From an uncultured Pelagibacteraceae bacterium (GTDB lineage: Bacteria; Pseudomonadota; Alphaproteobacteria; Pelagibacterales; Pelagibacteraceae), in NCBI GenBank assembly GCA_902583685.1, contig CACHWO010000003.1, positions 1 to 50,452 of the forward strand: a stretch of DNA of 50,452 nucleotides. The letters run 5' to 3'. The notes beneath the pieces are model-generated. The model was not told where the DNA came from and searched no databases. It was given only the letters and a program-made list of their open reading frames with translations. Positions 41,809 to 50,452 of the stretch are shown here, piece by piece. The position numbers and the translations under genes were made by a program. Within the stretch, counting starts at the first letter, position 1. Each line of letters begins with the position of its first letter.

Positions 41809-42261
41809 ATGAAAACAGCTTATTTTTCTCTTGGTTGCTTCTGGAGTCCTCAATTAGAATTCGAAAAAATTGAAGGCGTAAAAAAGGCCGAGGTTGGGTA
41901 TTGTGGAGGTAATGATCCAAATACAACCTATGAAAAAGTTTGCTCTGGGTCAACAAACCATGCGGAAACGGTAAAAATAGAATTTGATGAGAATGTAATA
42001 TCTTATGAAGAACTAGTTAAAGTTTTTTTTAAAATTCATGATCCTACTCAATTAAATAGACAAGGCCCAGATATTGGGACGCAGTATAGATCTGAAATTT
42101 TTTACAAGGATGATGAACAGAAAAAAATAGCTGAAAAAGTTAAAAATGAGTTTAATAAAAAATTAAATGGAAAGGTAGTTACTAACATCTCAAAAGAAAA
42201 ACTATACCAAGCTGCAGAAAGTTACCATCAATACTATTTAAAAAATAAAGGTGTATTATGA
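41809..42261 (+). CDS. msrA: Peptide methionine-S-sulfoxide reductase MsrA
   Basis: MsrA repairs oxidised methionine. The 150-residue protein has the catalytic start LGCFWSPQLEFEKIEGV, GYCGGNDPNTTYEKVCSG, FFKIHDPTQLNRQGPDIGTQYRSEIF and a late AESYHQYYLKNKG. The common GCFWG is GCFWS. It is coupled to the sulfurtransferase gene by a 4-base overlap (ATGA). Confidence 0.95.
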   Translation: MKTAYFSLGCFWSPQLEFEKIEGVKKAEVGYCGGNDPNTTYEKVCSGSTNHAETVKIEFDENVISYEELVKVFFKIHDPTQLNRQGPDIGTQYRSEIFYKDDEQKKIAEKVKNEFNKKLNGKVVTNISKEKLYQAAESYHQYYLKNKGVL

Positions 42262-43097
42262 ATCTAGTAACAACTGAGTGGCTTAATAGTAATATAGATA
42301 AAGTAAAAATATTTGATGCTAGTTGGCATATGCCATCTTCAAAAAGAAGTGCAAAAAGGGAATTCGAGAAAAAACATATTAAAGGTGCTATATTTTGGGA
42401 TGTGGATGAACATAGTGATAAAGACTCACCTTATCCCCATATGATGAGCAATTCAGATTACTGGGCAAAAATGCTTTGGTCATTTGGAATTCAAAATAAT
42501 GATCATATTGTTGTGTATGATTTTAGTGATACTTATAGTTCTTGTAGGTTATGGTTTGCCTTAAAATATTTTGGTCATAAAAAAGTATCAGTTTTAGATG
42601 GAGGAATGAAAAAGTGGTTAAGTGAAGATCGCCCAACTGAAAATAAAGTAAATCACGATTTAGGAAAATTTAGCAACATTGATAAATTAAATCCTAATAC
42701 TAAATATATAGTTAAAGAAAATACTAAATGGATTAAGAATAAAAAAGAGATTGAAGAAAATATTACAAATCTATCTTTTCAAACAGTTGATGCAAGAAGT
42801 AAAGAGAGATTTGAGGGTAAAGTGGACGAACCACGTCCAGGATTAAAAAGGGGGTGCATCCCTAACTCTATAAATATTCCTTACAAGGATTGCATTAATG
42901 TGGAGACAAATACATTCAAAAAAAAGCATGATTTAAACAAAATTTTTAATAAAAATAAGGTTGATATATCAAAGCCAATAGTTTTTACGTGTGGGAGCGG
43001 CATGACAGCCTGCGTTTTAGGTATGGCATATTCTATCATTAGTGGTAAGAATATCATGATTTATGATGGCTCAGCTTGTGAGTATTTAAAAAAATGA
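42258..43097 (+). CDS. sseA: 3-mercaptopyruvate/thiosulfate sulfurtransferase
   Basis: This enzyme has two rhodanese domains and 279 residues. The inactive N-terminal domain has FDASWHMPSSKRSAKREFEK and VVYDFSDTYSSCRLWFALK. The C-terminal domain has VDARSKERFEGKVDEPRPG and the active-site loop TCGSGMTACVLG with the catalytic Cys. The CGSGxTA loop is that of mercaptopyruvate sulfurtransferase. It sits in a tight run between msrA and the efflux adaptor, with 4-base overlaps on both sides. Confidence 0.92.
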   Translation: MNLVTTEWLNSNIDKVKIFDASWHMPSSKRSAKREFEKKHIKGAIFWDVDEHSDKDSPYPHMMSNSDYWAKMLWSFGIQNNDHIVVYDFSDTYSSCRLWFALKYFGHKKVSVLDGGMKKWLSEDRPTENKVNHDLGKFSNIDKLNPNTKYIVKENTKWIKNKKEIEENITNLSFQTVDARSKERFEGKVDEPRPGLKRGCIPNSINIPYKDCINVETNTFKKKHDLNKIFNKNKVDISKPIVFTCGSGMTACVLGMAYSIISGKNIMIYDGSACEYLKK

Positions 43098-43958
43098 AAC
43101 GATCTAAAAAAGTAACGATTGGAATTATAATTTTTTTTGTGATCATTGGCAGTGTGATAGGTGGAAGAACTGCTATGGGAGTTTATTTTAAAAAAAAATT
43201 TGGAAAAAGACCCCCGCCAAGTGTAATGGTAGAAGTAGTTTCAGAAAAAAAATTTAATAAATCAATTGAAAGTTATTGCACAGCATTAAGTAGTAAAACC
43301 ACCTCTTTTAAAATAAAAAAAAGTGAGCTGTTAGAACCAATCCAATATAAATCAGTAAAAAAAGGAGAAATTATTGTAAAAACCTCTGGAAAAATAATAA
43401 CTGCTCCTTTTTCTGGTAATGTAGGTACAAGAGGTATTAGTTCATCAATTTTAGGAACTGATTCGATTATTGTAACACTTGATGACTCAAAAAAAGTTCT
43501 TTGCGATCTTCAAATTCCAGAAGTTTTTGCTTCAAATTTAAAAAAAAATTTAAAAGTTAAAGCTAAATTTTTAGCGTATAAAAATAAATTATACGTCGGA
43601 AATATAATTTCACATGCATCAAGGGTAGATGCACAAACCCGTAGTATCCTTGCAAGAGCTCAGATTAATAATGATAATCTTGAAATTTTACCTGGATCAT
43701 TGTTAGACATTGAAGTTTTATATAATGAAAAAAAAGCTTTATCAGTTCCTGACACAAGTATTATTTTTGAAGATGAAAAAAAATTTGTTTATAAAATATT
43801 AGAAAATAATAAAATTAAAAAAAACCGAGGTTTTAACTGGTATCAGAAAAGCAGGAAATTTAGAAATTATAGATGGTTTAAATGAAAATGACAGGGTGGT
43901 TAAGGAAGGTTTAGCAAGACTTGTTGATGGCATGACTGTTAAGCTCTTAATGCAATAA
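43094..43958 (+). pseudogene. RND efflux periplasmic adaptor (HlyD/MFP), frameshifted in a run of eight A
   Basis: The adaptor links an RND pump to the outer membrane. A membrane anchor (about 7-25) is followed by a lipoyl/barrel region: SGKIITAPFSGNVGTRGISS, LQIPEVFASNLKKNLKVKAK, SHASRVDAQTRSILARAQIN and ILPGSLLDIEV. After residue 243 the frame meets eight A (43817-43824) and ends at 43885 with an unrelated tail. In the +1 frame the expected adaptor ending appears: TEVLTGIRKAGNLEIIDGLN, NDRVVKEGLARLVDGMTVK, with a stop at 43956-43958. Seven A instead of eight would give 287 intact residues. The cause could be a real mutation, polymerase slippage that restores some product, or a sequencing error. 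The pump gene starts 5 bases later. Confidence 0.88.
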
Positions 43959-43963
43959 ATTAG

Positions 43964-46900
43964 ATGCATAATTTTTGTTTGCTTAATATTAGAAGACCAG
44001 TTTTAAGTGCTGTCTTTTCCCTTTTGTTGGTTGTTTTTGGTTTATACACTTTTTTTGAACTCAGCAGTAGAGAGTTACCAAAAAATCTACAACCACCAGA
44101 AGTGGTTATTTCAACAAATTACACTGGTGCAAGTCCCTCAATAATTGCATCTGAAATATCTGAACCAATTGAGCTAGCTATTGGTGGAGCTGAGGGTATT
44201 AAATCAATTGATACAATATCTGAAGTAGGTCGAAGCACAATCAAAATTGAATTTTTTTCCAGTATAAAAATTGATGATGCCGCTAATGACATTCGTGAAC
44301 GTATTGCAAGAATCATAGATAATTTACCCAATGATAGTAAAGCACCAGAGGTAAGAAAAGCATCCGCTGGTTTTTCAACAAGTATGTGGTTATCAGTGAG
44401 TAGTACCTCTTGGGACTCTTTGGATATAGGTGATTATGTAAAAAGAAATTTAATAGATGCTTTTAGTTCTGTTCCTGGAACGGGTAGAGTTATAATCGGG
44501 GGTATTAATGAAAAAGCAGTAAGAGTTTATCTAAATCCAATTCAATTAAGTGCAAATGACTTGGACATAAGCGAAGTTGAGATTGCAATAAGAAAAAATA
44601 ATATTGCTATACCTGCGGGTACTATTGAGTCGAACAATGTAGATTTAACATTGGATCTTGGAAAAACCTATAAAGATATAGAGTCGATTAAGAAGCTTCC
44701 TGTAAAAAAAATTAAAGGTAAAACTATTACTTTGGGTGATCTCGGTAAAGTTAAATACGGTCCAGTTTCCGAAAAAACACTTTTTAAGAGTCAAAGCCCT
44801 GACTCATTAAACGAAAATACTGTTGGTATTGGTATTTATGCTCGTACAAATGAGAGTACGGTTGTTTTGTCAAAAAATATTCGTGAAAAAATAATAGAAG
44901 TAAATAAAACCTTGCCTGATGGGCTTAAATTATCAGTTAGCTTTGATAGAGCAACCTACATTAAAGAAGCAATACAGATGTGTTATCAGTCAATAATTTT
45001 AGCACTTTTTTTAGTTGTTGGTATAATTTATCTATTTTTGGGAAATATTAGGGCTACCGTTGTTCCAGCTGTCACACTTCCTGTTAGTTTGATTGGTGCA
45101 TGCCTTGGTTTATGGATATTTGGATTAACAGTAAATGTTTTTACACTTTTGGCAATAATTTTGAGTGTTGCTATAGTTACTGACGATAGTGTTGTAATGA
45201 CGGAATCAATTTATCACAGGGTCGAAAAGGGAGATGAGTCATTGACAGCGGCAGTTACAGGATCTAAAAACGTAATCTTTGCAATTATTTCAACTAGTAT
45301 TATTTTATTAGCAACATTTGCTCCCTTATTATTTATAGGAGGGATTAGCGGAACTCTGTTTCGAGAAATGGCAATCACTCTATCTATAACTATAGTTATA
45401 AGTACTTTTACGGCTCTTTCGATTGCACCAATGCTAGCTTCAAAACTACTTAATAAGAAGAAATCAAAACATAAATTAATTTTAAAATTTGAGAGAATTT
45501 TCGACTCTTTCGGACAGTTTTATTACGAAACTTTAAATTATTGGATTAAAAAACCAAAAATAATTATATGGTTTATGGTTTTTGTTGTTGCATTTGCAAC
45601 ATTACTTTTTAAAATTACGCCTAAAACATTGCTTGAAAGGGATCCCGATAGAGGAGTTTACATTGTTTTTGGAAAGACAGACGAGTCCTCATCTTTTGAA
45701 TATACAGTAGATAAAGCTGAGAAAGTAGAAAAAAGATTATTACCACTTCTACAAGATAAAAAAGAGTCTTATCAAAAATTGATTATGAGAGTGCCAGGAT
45801 TTGGTAGATCATCTCAATCGTACAATAGTTTTATTATAATAGCTCTTTTAGATAATTGGAAAGATAGAACTGATAGTGCACAAACAATAGTTAGAAAGGC
45901 AATAGGAAAAATAGTGACTGTTCCAGGTACAATGGCATTCCCACTCACTCCAAATTCTGTACGAGTAAGCAATTACCAAAAACCCGTTGTCGTAACTATG
46001 ACAGGTCCAACCTATGAAAGTCTATTTAAGTGGCAAAATTCAGTTATTAATAAATTAAGAAAAAATAAAGGTCTTGCAGATATAACTTCTGATTACACTA
46101 AAAATAAACCGGAGGTTCAACTTGTTATAGATGAAAACAAAGCTAAAGATTTAGGTTTATCTATTCAAGCTATTGGAAGGTCAATAGAAACATTATTTTC
46201 AGGAAAAAATGTAACTTCACTAAATGAGAATGGAAAAGAATATCCAATAATTTTACAAGCTGATATTAAAGATAGACGGAAAACCGAAAGTCTAAGTAAA
46301 ATATTTGTTAGATCAGACACAACGGGAAAATTAATTTCTTTAGCTAATGTAGTGAGTTTTGAGGAAAGAGGCTCTGCTAAGTTATTAACACGTTACCAAA
46401 GATCAAAATCTATTACTTTAACCGCTCGATTAGTGGGCGGATATACTTTAAATGAAGCATTAAATTTTATAGAAAAAACTATAGATGATGAAGCACCTAA
46501 AGCTGGTATTTTTTATAAAGGAAAATCTTTAGATCTTAAAGAGGCCTCGAGTGAATTAATAATTATTTTTGCTCTAGCTTTAGTTAGTGCTTATTTAGTA
46601 ATGGCGGGTACTTTTAATGCATGGAGACAGCCTTTAGTGGTAATGTTAACAGTTCCATTGGCTGCTCTAGGTGGTTTAATTTTTATTCTTTTATTCAATA
46701 GCACGATAAATATTTTTTCTCAAATAGCACTAATTGTCTTAATAGGGATAGCAACAAAAAATAGTATTCTTATTGTTGACTGGGCAAATCAACTCAGAGT
46801 GAGTGGAAAAAATGTAGAAGATGCTATAATTGAATCTTGTCTTAGAAGATTTAGACCTATCATGATGACAAGTTTATCTACACTTATTGCGATGATTCCT

Positions 46901-47095
46901 CTAATAGTCGGTAATATTGGCCCTGGTGCAGGTGAAGGTATTAGGTTAGCAGTAGGATGTACTATTTTCGGTGGAATGTTAATAAGTACATTTTTAACTT
47001 TATTTACCACCCCAGTATTTTATCTTCTTTTATGTAAGAAATCTAAAAGGATGGATGAAGTCGACATTCAGTTAAAAAAAGAGTTTAGTAAATAA
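43964..47095 (+). CDS. RND family efflux transporter, inner-membrane pump
   Basis: This proton-driven drug or metabolite exporter has 1043 residues in the HAE1/AcrB layout: TM1 (about 10-30), a large periplasmic loop, TM2-7, a second loop, and TM8-12. Proton-relay residues are visible: Asp-Asp in VAIVTDDSVVMTES (TM4) and Lys in GIATKNSILIVDWANQL (TM10). RRFRPIMMTSLSTLIAMIPL and the TM6 region GGISGTLFREMAITLS are typical. It is intact, and its adaptor is just upstream. No TolC-type partner is in the window. Its end overlaps the convergent lipoprotein gene by 11 bases. Confidence 0.95.
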   Translation: MHNFCLLNIRRPVLSAVFSLLLVVFGLYTFFELSSRELPKNLQPPEVVISTNYTGASPSIIASEISEPIELAIGGAEGIKSIDTISEVGRSTIKIEFFSSIKIDDAANDIRERIARIIDNLPNDSKAPEVRKASAGFSTSMWLSVSSTSWDSLDIGDYVKRNLIDAFSSVPGTGRVIIGGINEKAVRVYLNPIQLSANDLDISEVEIAIRKNNIAIPAGTIESNNVDLTLDLGKTYKDIESIKKLPVKKIKGKTITLGDLGKVKYGPVSEKTLFKSQSPDSLNENTVGIGIYARTNESTVVLSKNIREKIIEVNKTLPDGLKLSVSFDRATYIKEAIQMCYQSIILALFLVVGIIYLFLGNIRATVVPAVTLPVSLIGACLGLWIFGLTVNVFTLLAIILSVAIVTDDSVVMTESIYHRVEKGDESLTAAVTGSKNVIFAIISTSIILLATFAPLLFIGGISGTLFREMAITLSITIVISTFTALSIAPMLASKLLNKKKSKHKLILKFERIFDSFGQFYYETLNYWIKKPKIIIWFMVFVVAFATLLFKITPKTLLERDPDRGVYIVFGKTDESSSFEYTVDKAEKVEKRLLPLLQDKKESYQKLIMRVPGFGRSSQSYNSFIIIALLDNWKDRTDSAQTIVRKAIGKIVTVPGTMAFPLTPNSVRVSNYQKPVVVTMTGPTYESLFKWQNSVINKLRKNKGLADITSDYTKNKPEVQLVIDENKAKDLGLSIQAIGRSIETLFSGKNVTSLNENGKEYPIILQADIKDRRKTESLSKIFVRSDTTGKLISLANVVSFEERGSAKLLTRYQRSKSITLTARLVGGYTLNEALNFIEKTIDDEAPKAGIFYKGKSLDLKEASSELIIIFALALVSAYLVMAGTFNAWRQPLVVMLTVPLAALGGLIFILLFNSTINIFSQIALIVLIGIATKNSILIVDWANQLRVSGKNVEDAIIESCLRRFRPIMMTSLSTLIAMIPLIVGNIGPGAGEGIRLAVGCTIFGGMLISTFLTLFTTPVFYLLLCKKSKRMDEVDIQLKKEFSK

Positions 47096-47732
47096 TATAT
47101 TTTTTCTTATTTAATTTATCCTTACATCTTGTGAGCTGTTTTCTGTACGCATTTGCTGTGTCTCTGGCAGATTTTGCGTAAATAATTGCTTTCCTATCCT
47201 TAGAATAATTTTTATAATCTCCCCAACCTTTGTAATAAGCCAGGTATTGCCTATAGGCATCTTTCTTTGGTATTTTTAAAATCTTGTTTGATTTATTTAC
47301 GTACCAACCAATAAAATCTACAGAGTCTTTAAATCTTGCCCTTGTAGCTAATTTATTTCCTGTTTCTTTTTTATATTGATCCCAGGTACCTTTAACAGCT
47401 TGCGAATATCCAAAAGAACTGGATTTGCGTTTATAGGGAATAACTTTAAAAATTTTATGCCTAGGAGGTTTAGCAAGCCAATTAAAGTCGCTTTCTTTTT
47501 TTATAAAAGCCAATTGAATATAAACTGGTACGCCCCATTTTTTTTCTGCATTTTTGGTATGTTTGTACCATAAATATCTTTCTTCAAAAATTGAACAACT
47601 ATTCTTAGTATTTTTGGGTATAGAAGAACAAGCTGACAAAAAGAATAAAAAAATTAATAGAAATTTATTTATTTTATAAAAATGAATCACTAAATGTTTT
47701 ATATAAGAATTTACTTCGTAATTCTTCTCCAT
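47085..47732 (-). CDS. Transglycosylase-like lipoprotein
   Basis: The protein has a lipoprotein signal (LLIFLFFLSAC) followed by a lysozyme-like SLT domain: WGVPVYIQLAFIKKESDF with the likely catalytic Glu, SSSFGYSQAVKGTWDQYKKE, and ARFKDSVDFIGWYVNKSNKI plus YLAYYKGWGDYKNY. It would cleave peptidoglycan at the outer membrane. The long reading starts at the ATG at 47732, inside the nuclease gene. A GTG at 47690 is closer to the signal peptide and may be the true start. Confidence 0.8.
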   Translation of the reverse strand: MEKNYEVNSYIKHLVIHFYKINKFLLIFLFFLSACSSIPKNTKNSCSIFEERYLWYKHTKNAEKKWGVPVYIQLAFIKKESDFNWLAKPPRHKIFKVIPYKRKSSSFGYSQAVKGTWDQYKKETGNKLATRARFKDSVDFIGWYVNKSNKILKIPKKDAYRQYLAYYKGWGDYKNYSKDRKAIIYAKSARDTANAYRKQLTRCKDKLNKKKYIIY

Positions 47733-48232
47733 TTTTCAGGCTCTATGAAAAATCCCTGCCAAATACCTAATTTATTTTCTTTGGCGTATATTTCATCAAA
47801 GATATATTTTTGTGAGTATCTTCTGTAAGCTATAGCGTAGCCGTTTCTTACTAGCCATGAATTAATATCCTGATTTTGTAAGAAGCAAATTCCAATAAAT
47901 CTTTTATATATATCTTTACCAGTTTGTATGTGACAAGTAATTTTTTTATCTTTTAATTTTTTTTTTAATGCATTTGTGGATTTTTCTCCGCATTTGTAAT
48001 CCTTTTTAAAGTTAAAAATTAAAAAACTTAAATAAATCTTTTTACAAAATTGTTTTTTTTCTGGTGCATCAATTCCAAAAAGTCTTATTTTTTTTTTGTT
48101 AATTTTTATGGTATCCCCATCAGTTACTCTTGCTTTTCCTGTTATAACTTTGGCTTTTTCAAAAGATATCAATGGGGTAATTAAGATTAATGATAAAATA
48201 ATACTAAATAAAATCAGACTTAGCTTTTTCAT
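47711..48232 (-). CDS. Thermonuclease-like (SNase) secreted nuclease
   Basis: This 173-residue protein has a signal peptide (about 1-23) and a staphylococcal-nuclease fold: GKARVTDGDTIKINKKKIRL, FGIDAPEKKQFC, a Cys-containing CGEKSTNALKKKL, DIYKRFIGICFL and WLVRNGYAIAYRRYSQKY. The catalytic Asp (DGDT), Arg (IRLFGIDAPE) and late Arg (YKRFIG) are present. It should cut nucleic acids in the periplasm or outside the cell. It overlaps the zeta gene by 29 bases. Confidence 0.87.
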   Translation of the reverse strand: MKKLSLILFSIILSLILITPLISFEKAKVITGKARVTDGDTIKINKKKIRLFGIDAPEKKQFCKKIYLSFLIFNFKKDYKCGEKSTNALKKKLKDKKITCHIQTGKDIYKRFIGICFLQNQDINSWLVRNGYAIAYRRYSQKYIFDEIYAKENKLGIWQGFFIEPEKWRRITK

Positions 48233-48512
48233 TAAGTTCTTTCATTTTATTTCTTATCTCATCATCAGAAATATTATGATCTTTTAAGTCTGTTTTTATT
48301 TTTCTAAAAACATCCTCGTCACCGGCTTCTTGGAAATCTGCTTTTATTACAGACTGAATATATTCACTTTCTTTTTTTGCGTCATAACTAAGTATCTTAG
48401 ATACCCATTGACCAAGATATTTATTTCTTCTTGAAGAAACCTTAAATTTCAACTCCTCGTCATGAGCAAATTTTTTTTCAAAGGATTTTTTTCTTTCATC
48501 AAATTTTTCCAT
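48204..48512 (-). CDS. ATP synthase inhibitor subunit zeta (DUF1476)
   Basis: This 102-residue helical protein belongs to the DUF1476 family, found in alphaproteobacteria. It is known in Paracoccus as the zeta inhibitor of F1-ATPase. The start MEKFDERKKSFEKKFAHDEE and the stretch KADFQEAGDEDVFRKIKTDL are diagnostic. It blocks ATP hydrolysis by the enzyme when the proton force drops. It overlaps both neighbours. Confidence 0.92.
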   Translation of the reverse strand: MEKFDERKKSFEKKFAHDEELKFKVSSRRNKYLGQWVSKILSYDAKKESEYIQSVIKADFQEAGDEDVFRKIKTDLKDHNISDDEIRNKMKELNEKAKSDFI

Positions 48513-48897
48513 TTTTTATTCTCTTATATAAAAATATTATAGTAATTGCTAATAATGTGCCAAATAAATTTGACATAAGATCTAAATACTGGAAAGATCT
48601 ATTGGGTACAATTAAATGAGATAATTCTAGTATAAAAGACAAGATTATCAAAAAAATTGCAGTAAGATTAAAACTAAATTCTTTAATACAACTAATTAAA
48701 CCAATTATTGATAAATAAAAAAAAGCTATTAAGTGATTAATAGAGGTTCCTAATGGATTTGGAATAAAATCAGGTTGAATTTGACAATCCTTGTAAATAA
48801 AGCAGCCAATTATACTTCCAGGAAAAAGATATATTATAAAAAGACCAAACAAAGAAAAATAATACAAGTATCGAACTAAACTGATTTTATTATCCAT
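48499..48897 (-). CDS. VanZ-like membrane protein
   Basis: This 132-residue protein has four TM segments (about 10-30, 53-70, 75-90 and 108-125). It shows the VanZ-type pattern NHLIAFFYLSIIG, FILELSHLIVPNRSFQYLDLMSN, GTL. VanZ was first known from glycopeptide-resistance operons, but most members have no known function. It overlaps cutA (22 bases) and the zeta gene (14 bases). Confidence 0.8.
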   Translation of the reverse strand: MDNKISLVRYLYYFSLFGLFIIYLFPGSIIGCFIYKDCQIQPDFIPNPLGTSINHLIAFFYLSIIGLISCIKEFSFNLTAIFLIILSFILELSHLIVPNRSFQYLDLMSNLFGTLLAITIIFLYKRIKNGKI

Positions 48898-49190
48898 CTT
48901 AAAAAATCTGTATTACCATTTTTAATATCAAAAAAAATGATACAAGGTGTTTCATAACTATGCAACTTCTTAACACTTTTAATTATTTTTTGGACTTTTT
49001 TATCCATGGTTTTACCAACAATTAAAATTTCTTTTTCCTTTTTAACTTTACCTTTCCAAGTAAATATAGACTCGGCATTATTAATAATATTAGCACATGC
49101 TACTAGTTTGTTTTTAACAAGGAATTCAGCTATTTTATTGGCCTCCTTTTTTTTTGGACTGGTAATGTAAAAGAATTTAATACCCTTCAT
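48876..49190 (-). CDS. cutA: CutA divalent-cation tolerance protein
   Basis: This small trimeric protein of 104 residues has KKEANKIAEFLVKNKLVACANI and IFTWKGKVKKEKEILIVGKT. The family ending around HSYETPCIIFF is also present. It is linked to copper or other metal tolerance, but its exact role is unsettled. It is divergent from gpmA with 39 bases between. Confidence 0.93.
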   Translation of the reverse strand: MKGIKFFYITSPKKKEANKIAEFLVKNKLVACANIINNAESIFTWKGKVKKEKEILIVGKTMDKKVQKIIKSVKKLHSYETPCIIFFDIKNGNTDFLRWIIKSV

Positions 49191-49229
49191 TATTTTAAAA
49201 ATTTAATATATTACATATTATTATATTAA

Positions 49230-49943
49230 ATGAGTAAACTCATAGCAATTAGACATGGCCAAAGTATTTGGAATGCAGAAAATCGCTTCACTGGTTGGGT
49301 TGATGTTGGATTATCAGATCAGGGAATCGAAGAAGCTAAAATATCTGGAGAATTGATAAAGAACTTGAATTTAAATTTTGATGTTTATTTTACATCATAT
49401 CTAAAAAGGGCAATAAACACTTTAGAAATAATTATGAAAGTTACTAAAAAAAAAAATAAATTCATAAAAGCATGGCAACTTAATGAAAGACATTATGGTT
49501 CTTTAACTGGCTTGAATAAAGCAGAAACAAAAAAAAAAATTGGAGATAAAAAATTTAATACATATAGAAGATCTTGGAATATTCCACCGCCTAACCTTGA
49601 TAAAGATTCTAAATATAGTTCACATCAGGACAAATTGTATAAAGATTTAAAAAATATACCTAGTAGTGAGTCACTAAAAGATACTTATGAACGTGTTGTA
49701 CCTTACTTTGAAAAAAATATGCTTAATCAAATAAAACAAAGAAAGAATATAATTCTTTCTGCACATGGAAATACAATAAGGGCTCTGGGGAAAAAAATTT
49801 TTAATATTTCAGATGAAAATATTAATTTACTCGAAATACCTACTGGAAATCCTCTAGTAATTGAATTTGATGATACTGGTAATTTTAAGGATGCAAAGTA
49901 TTTAGATGAAAGTAGACAAAAAGAAATAATATTTAATAAATAA
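49230..49943 (+). CDS. gpmA: 2,3-bisphosphoglycerate-dependent phosphoglycerate mutase
   Basis: The enzyme interconverts 3- and 2-phosphoglycerate in glycolysis and gluconeogenesis. The 237-residue protein has the catalytic IRHGQSIWNAENRFTGWVDV, LNERHYGSLTGLNKAET with the acid Glu, YRRSWNIPPP, and LSAHGNTIRALGKKI with the second His. It is slightly shorter than E. coli GpmA (250). It overlaps the convergent nucleotidyltransferase gene by 11 bases. Confidence 0.95.
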   Translation: MSKLIAIRHGQSIWNAENRFTGWVDVGLSDQGIEEAKISGELIKNLNLNFDVYFTSYLKRAINTLEIIMKVTKKKNKFIKAWQLNERHYGSLTGLNKAETKKKIGDKKFNTYRRSWNIPPPNLDKDSKYSSHQDKLYKDLKNIPSSESLKDTYERVVPYFEKNMLNQIKQRKNIILSAHGNTIRALGKKIFNISDENINLLEIPTGNPLVIEFDDTGNFKDAKYLDESRQKEIIFNK

Positions 49944-50452
49944 TTTTTTTGCTTAATTTTTTATATATCTTATATGTGTTGATATGAAAAAATTTTTGTT
50001 TACTTATCACACCTGTCAGCTGTTCCTTTTTAATTAGTTGATTCCAAACAATATTTATTGGAAATGGGGCTGTTCTCATGTTTTTGAATATATTTTTGTT
50101 AAGAATTTGTGCACCGGTAAAAATATAACTATTTTTTTTTTCTCTTAATACTATTTTTTTAAAATTAATATTAAAATCTCCTTTAAATGAACGATCAAAA
50201 CTTTTAATTTTTTTTACCAATAACATTGTGGATTTTTTACTTTTAAAATACTCATTCTCTAGATTTTTAAAATCCTTTTTATAGTTTTTTCCCCAAAGAG
50301 TATCAGGGTTTAAAACTAAAAATGATTTGTTTTTAAATTTTTTTGATGCATTTAAAATTCCGCCACCAGTATTAAGAATTTTTTTTTTTTCAATAACTAT
50401 TTCTATTTTAGGTGAAAAATTTTTTTTTTTAATAAAATTACTTATTTCTTTA
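49933..50452 (-). CDS. MurU-like nucleotidyltransferase, C-terminal part cut by the window edge
   Basis: The open frame continues unbroken to the right edge. It gives about 173 residues of a sugar-phosphate nucleotidyltransferase: ILNTGGGILNASKKFKNKSF, VLNPDTLWGKNY (metal-binding Asp), LLLVKKIKSFDRSFKGDF, FTGAQILNKNIFKNMR and PFPINIVWNQLIKK. This is the N-acetylmuramate-1-phosphate uridylyltransferase (MurU)/NTP-transferase type. The KIEIVIEKKKILNTGGGI segment is normal for the family. The N-terminal signature loop lies outside the window, so the sugar is not certain. Confidence 0.87.
   Translation of the reverse strand, partial: KEISNFIKKKNFSPKIEIVIEKKKILNTGGGILNASKKFKNKSFLVLNPDTLWGKNYKKDFKNLENEYFKSKKSTMLLVKKIKSFDRSFKGDFNINFKKIVLREKKNSYIFTGAQILNKNIFKNMRTAPFPINIVWNQLIKKEQLTGVISKQKFFHINTYKIYKKLSKKIIY

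Overview
The window is a compact, strongly AT-rich and lysine-rich stretch of bacterial chromosome. Gene spacing is often only a few bases, with many 4-base stop/start overlaps. The gene content points to an alphaproteobacterium. Examples are aroA-cmk-rpsA-ihfB in that order, a short RNase D, an NDUFA9-like protein, the DUF1476 ATP synthase zeta inhibitor, and phoR/pstSCAB/phoU/phoB. With the low GC, this best fits the SAR11/Pelagibacterales group or a close relative. That assignment is inference, because no rRNA or tRNA gene is present. No CRISPR array, insertion sequence or integrase was seen.

Bases 1-10800 form a phosphate-starvation block, read mostly leftward: plcP-like phosphoesterase, glycosyltransferase (agt-like), phoR, an unknown secreted protein, pstS, pstC, pstA, pstB, phoU, phoB. 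Three similar 20-base elements with 11-base-spaced TAACAT/TAATA half-sites look like Pho boxes; they lie before pstS, before the unknown secreted gene and before plcP. A divergent lipid kinase begins right at the plcP box. Together these genes would import phosphate and swap phospholipid for glycolipid when phosphate is scarce. The phoB copy here is broken by a 38-base out-of-frame deletion in its receiver domain.

Bases 10775-23537 hold housekeeping genes. One is a leftward NDUFA9-like gene. The rest is a long rightward run: rnd, kdsD, lptC, lptB, aroA, cmk, rpsA, ihfB, pyrF, trpB, trpA, accD, folC. Several of these enzymes carry unusual residues in signature motifs, most clearly Cmk (no Walker A lysine) and TrpB (altered active-site loops). 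No trpF or lptA lies in the usual places.

Bases 23534-26420 carry thioredoxin and DNA-repair genes (sbcB-like, rmuC). Bases 26430-28231 are the most accessory-looking part: a GIY-YIG protein, a small membrane or lipoprotein, and a divergent phage CII-like regulator. They flank an intergenic region with two long inverted repeats and repeated TTAAG sites.

Bases 28238-38206 are a mixed region: DUF3047, a TauD-family dioxygenase, small membrane proteins, an NAPE-PLD-like hydrolase, a very basic coiled-coil protein, cyclopropane fatty acid synthase, a DapA-family lyase, a GT9 glycosyltransferase, a membrane J-domain protein, and oligopeptidase B. Bases 38326-40887 hold a purine permease, a phosphoribosyltransferase and a DNA glycosylase. 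Bases 41809-47095 hold msrA, a sulfurtransferase and an RND pump; the pump's adaptor gene is frameshifted at a run of eight A. The window ends with a transglycosylase-like lipoprotein, a nuclease, zeta inhibitor, VanZ-like protein, cutA, gpmA and a partial MurU-like nucleotidyltransferase.
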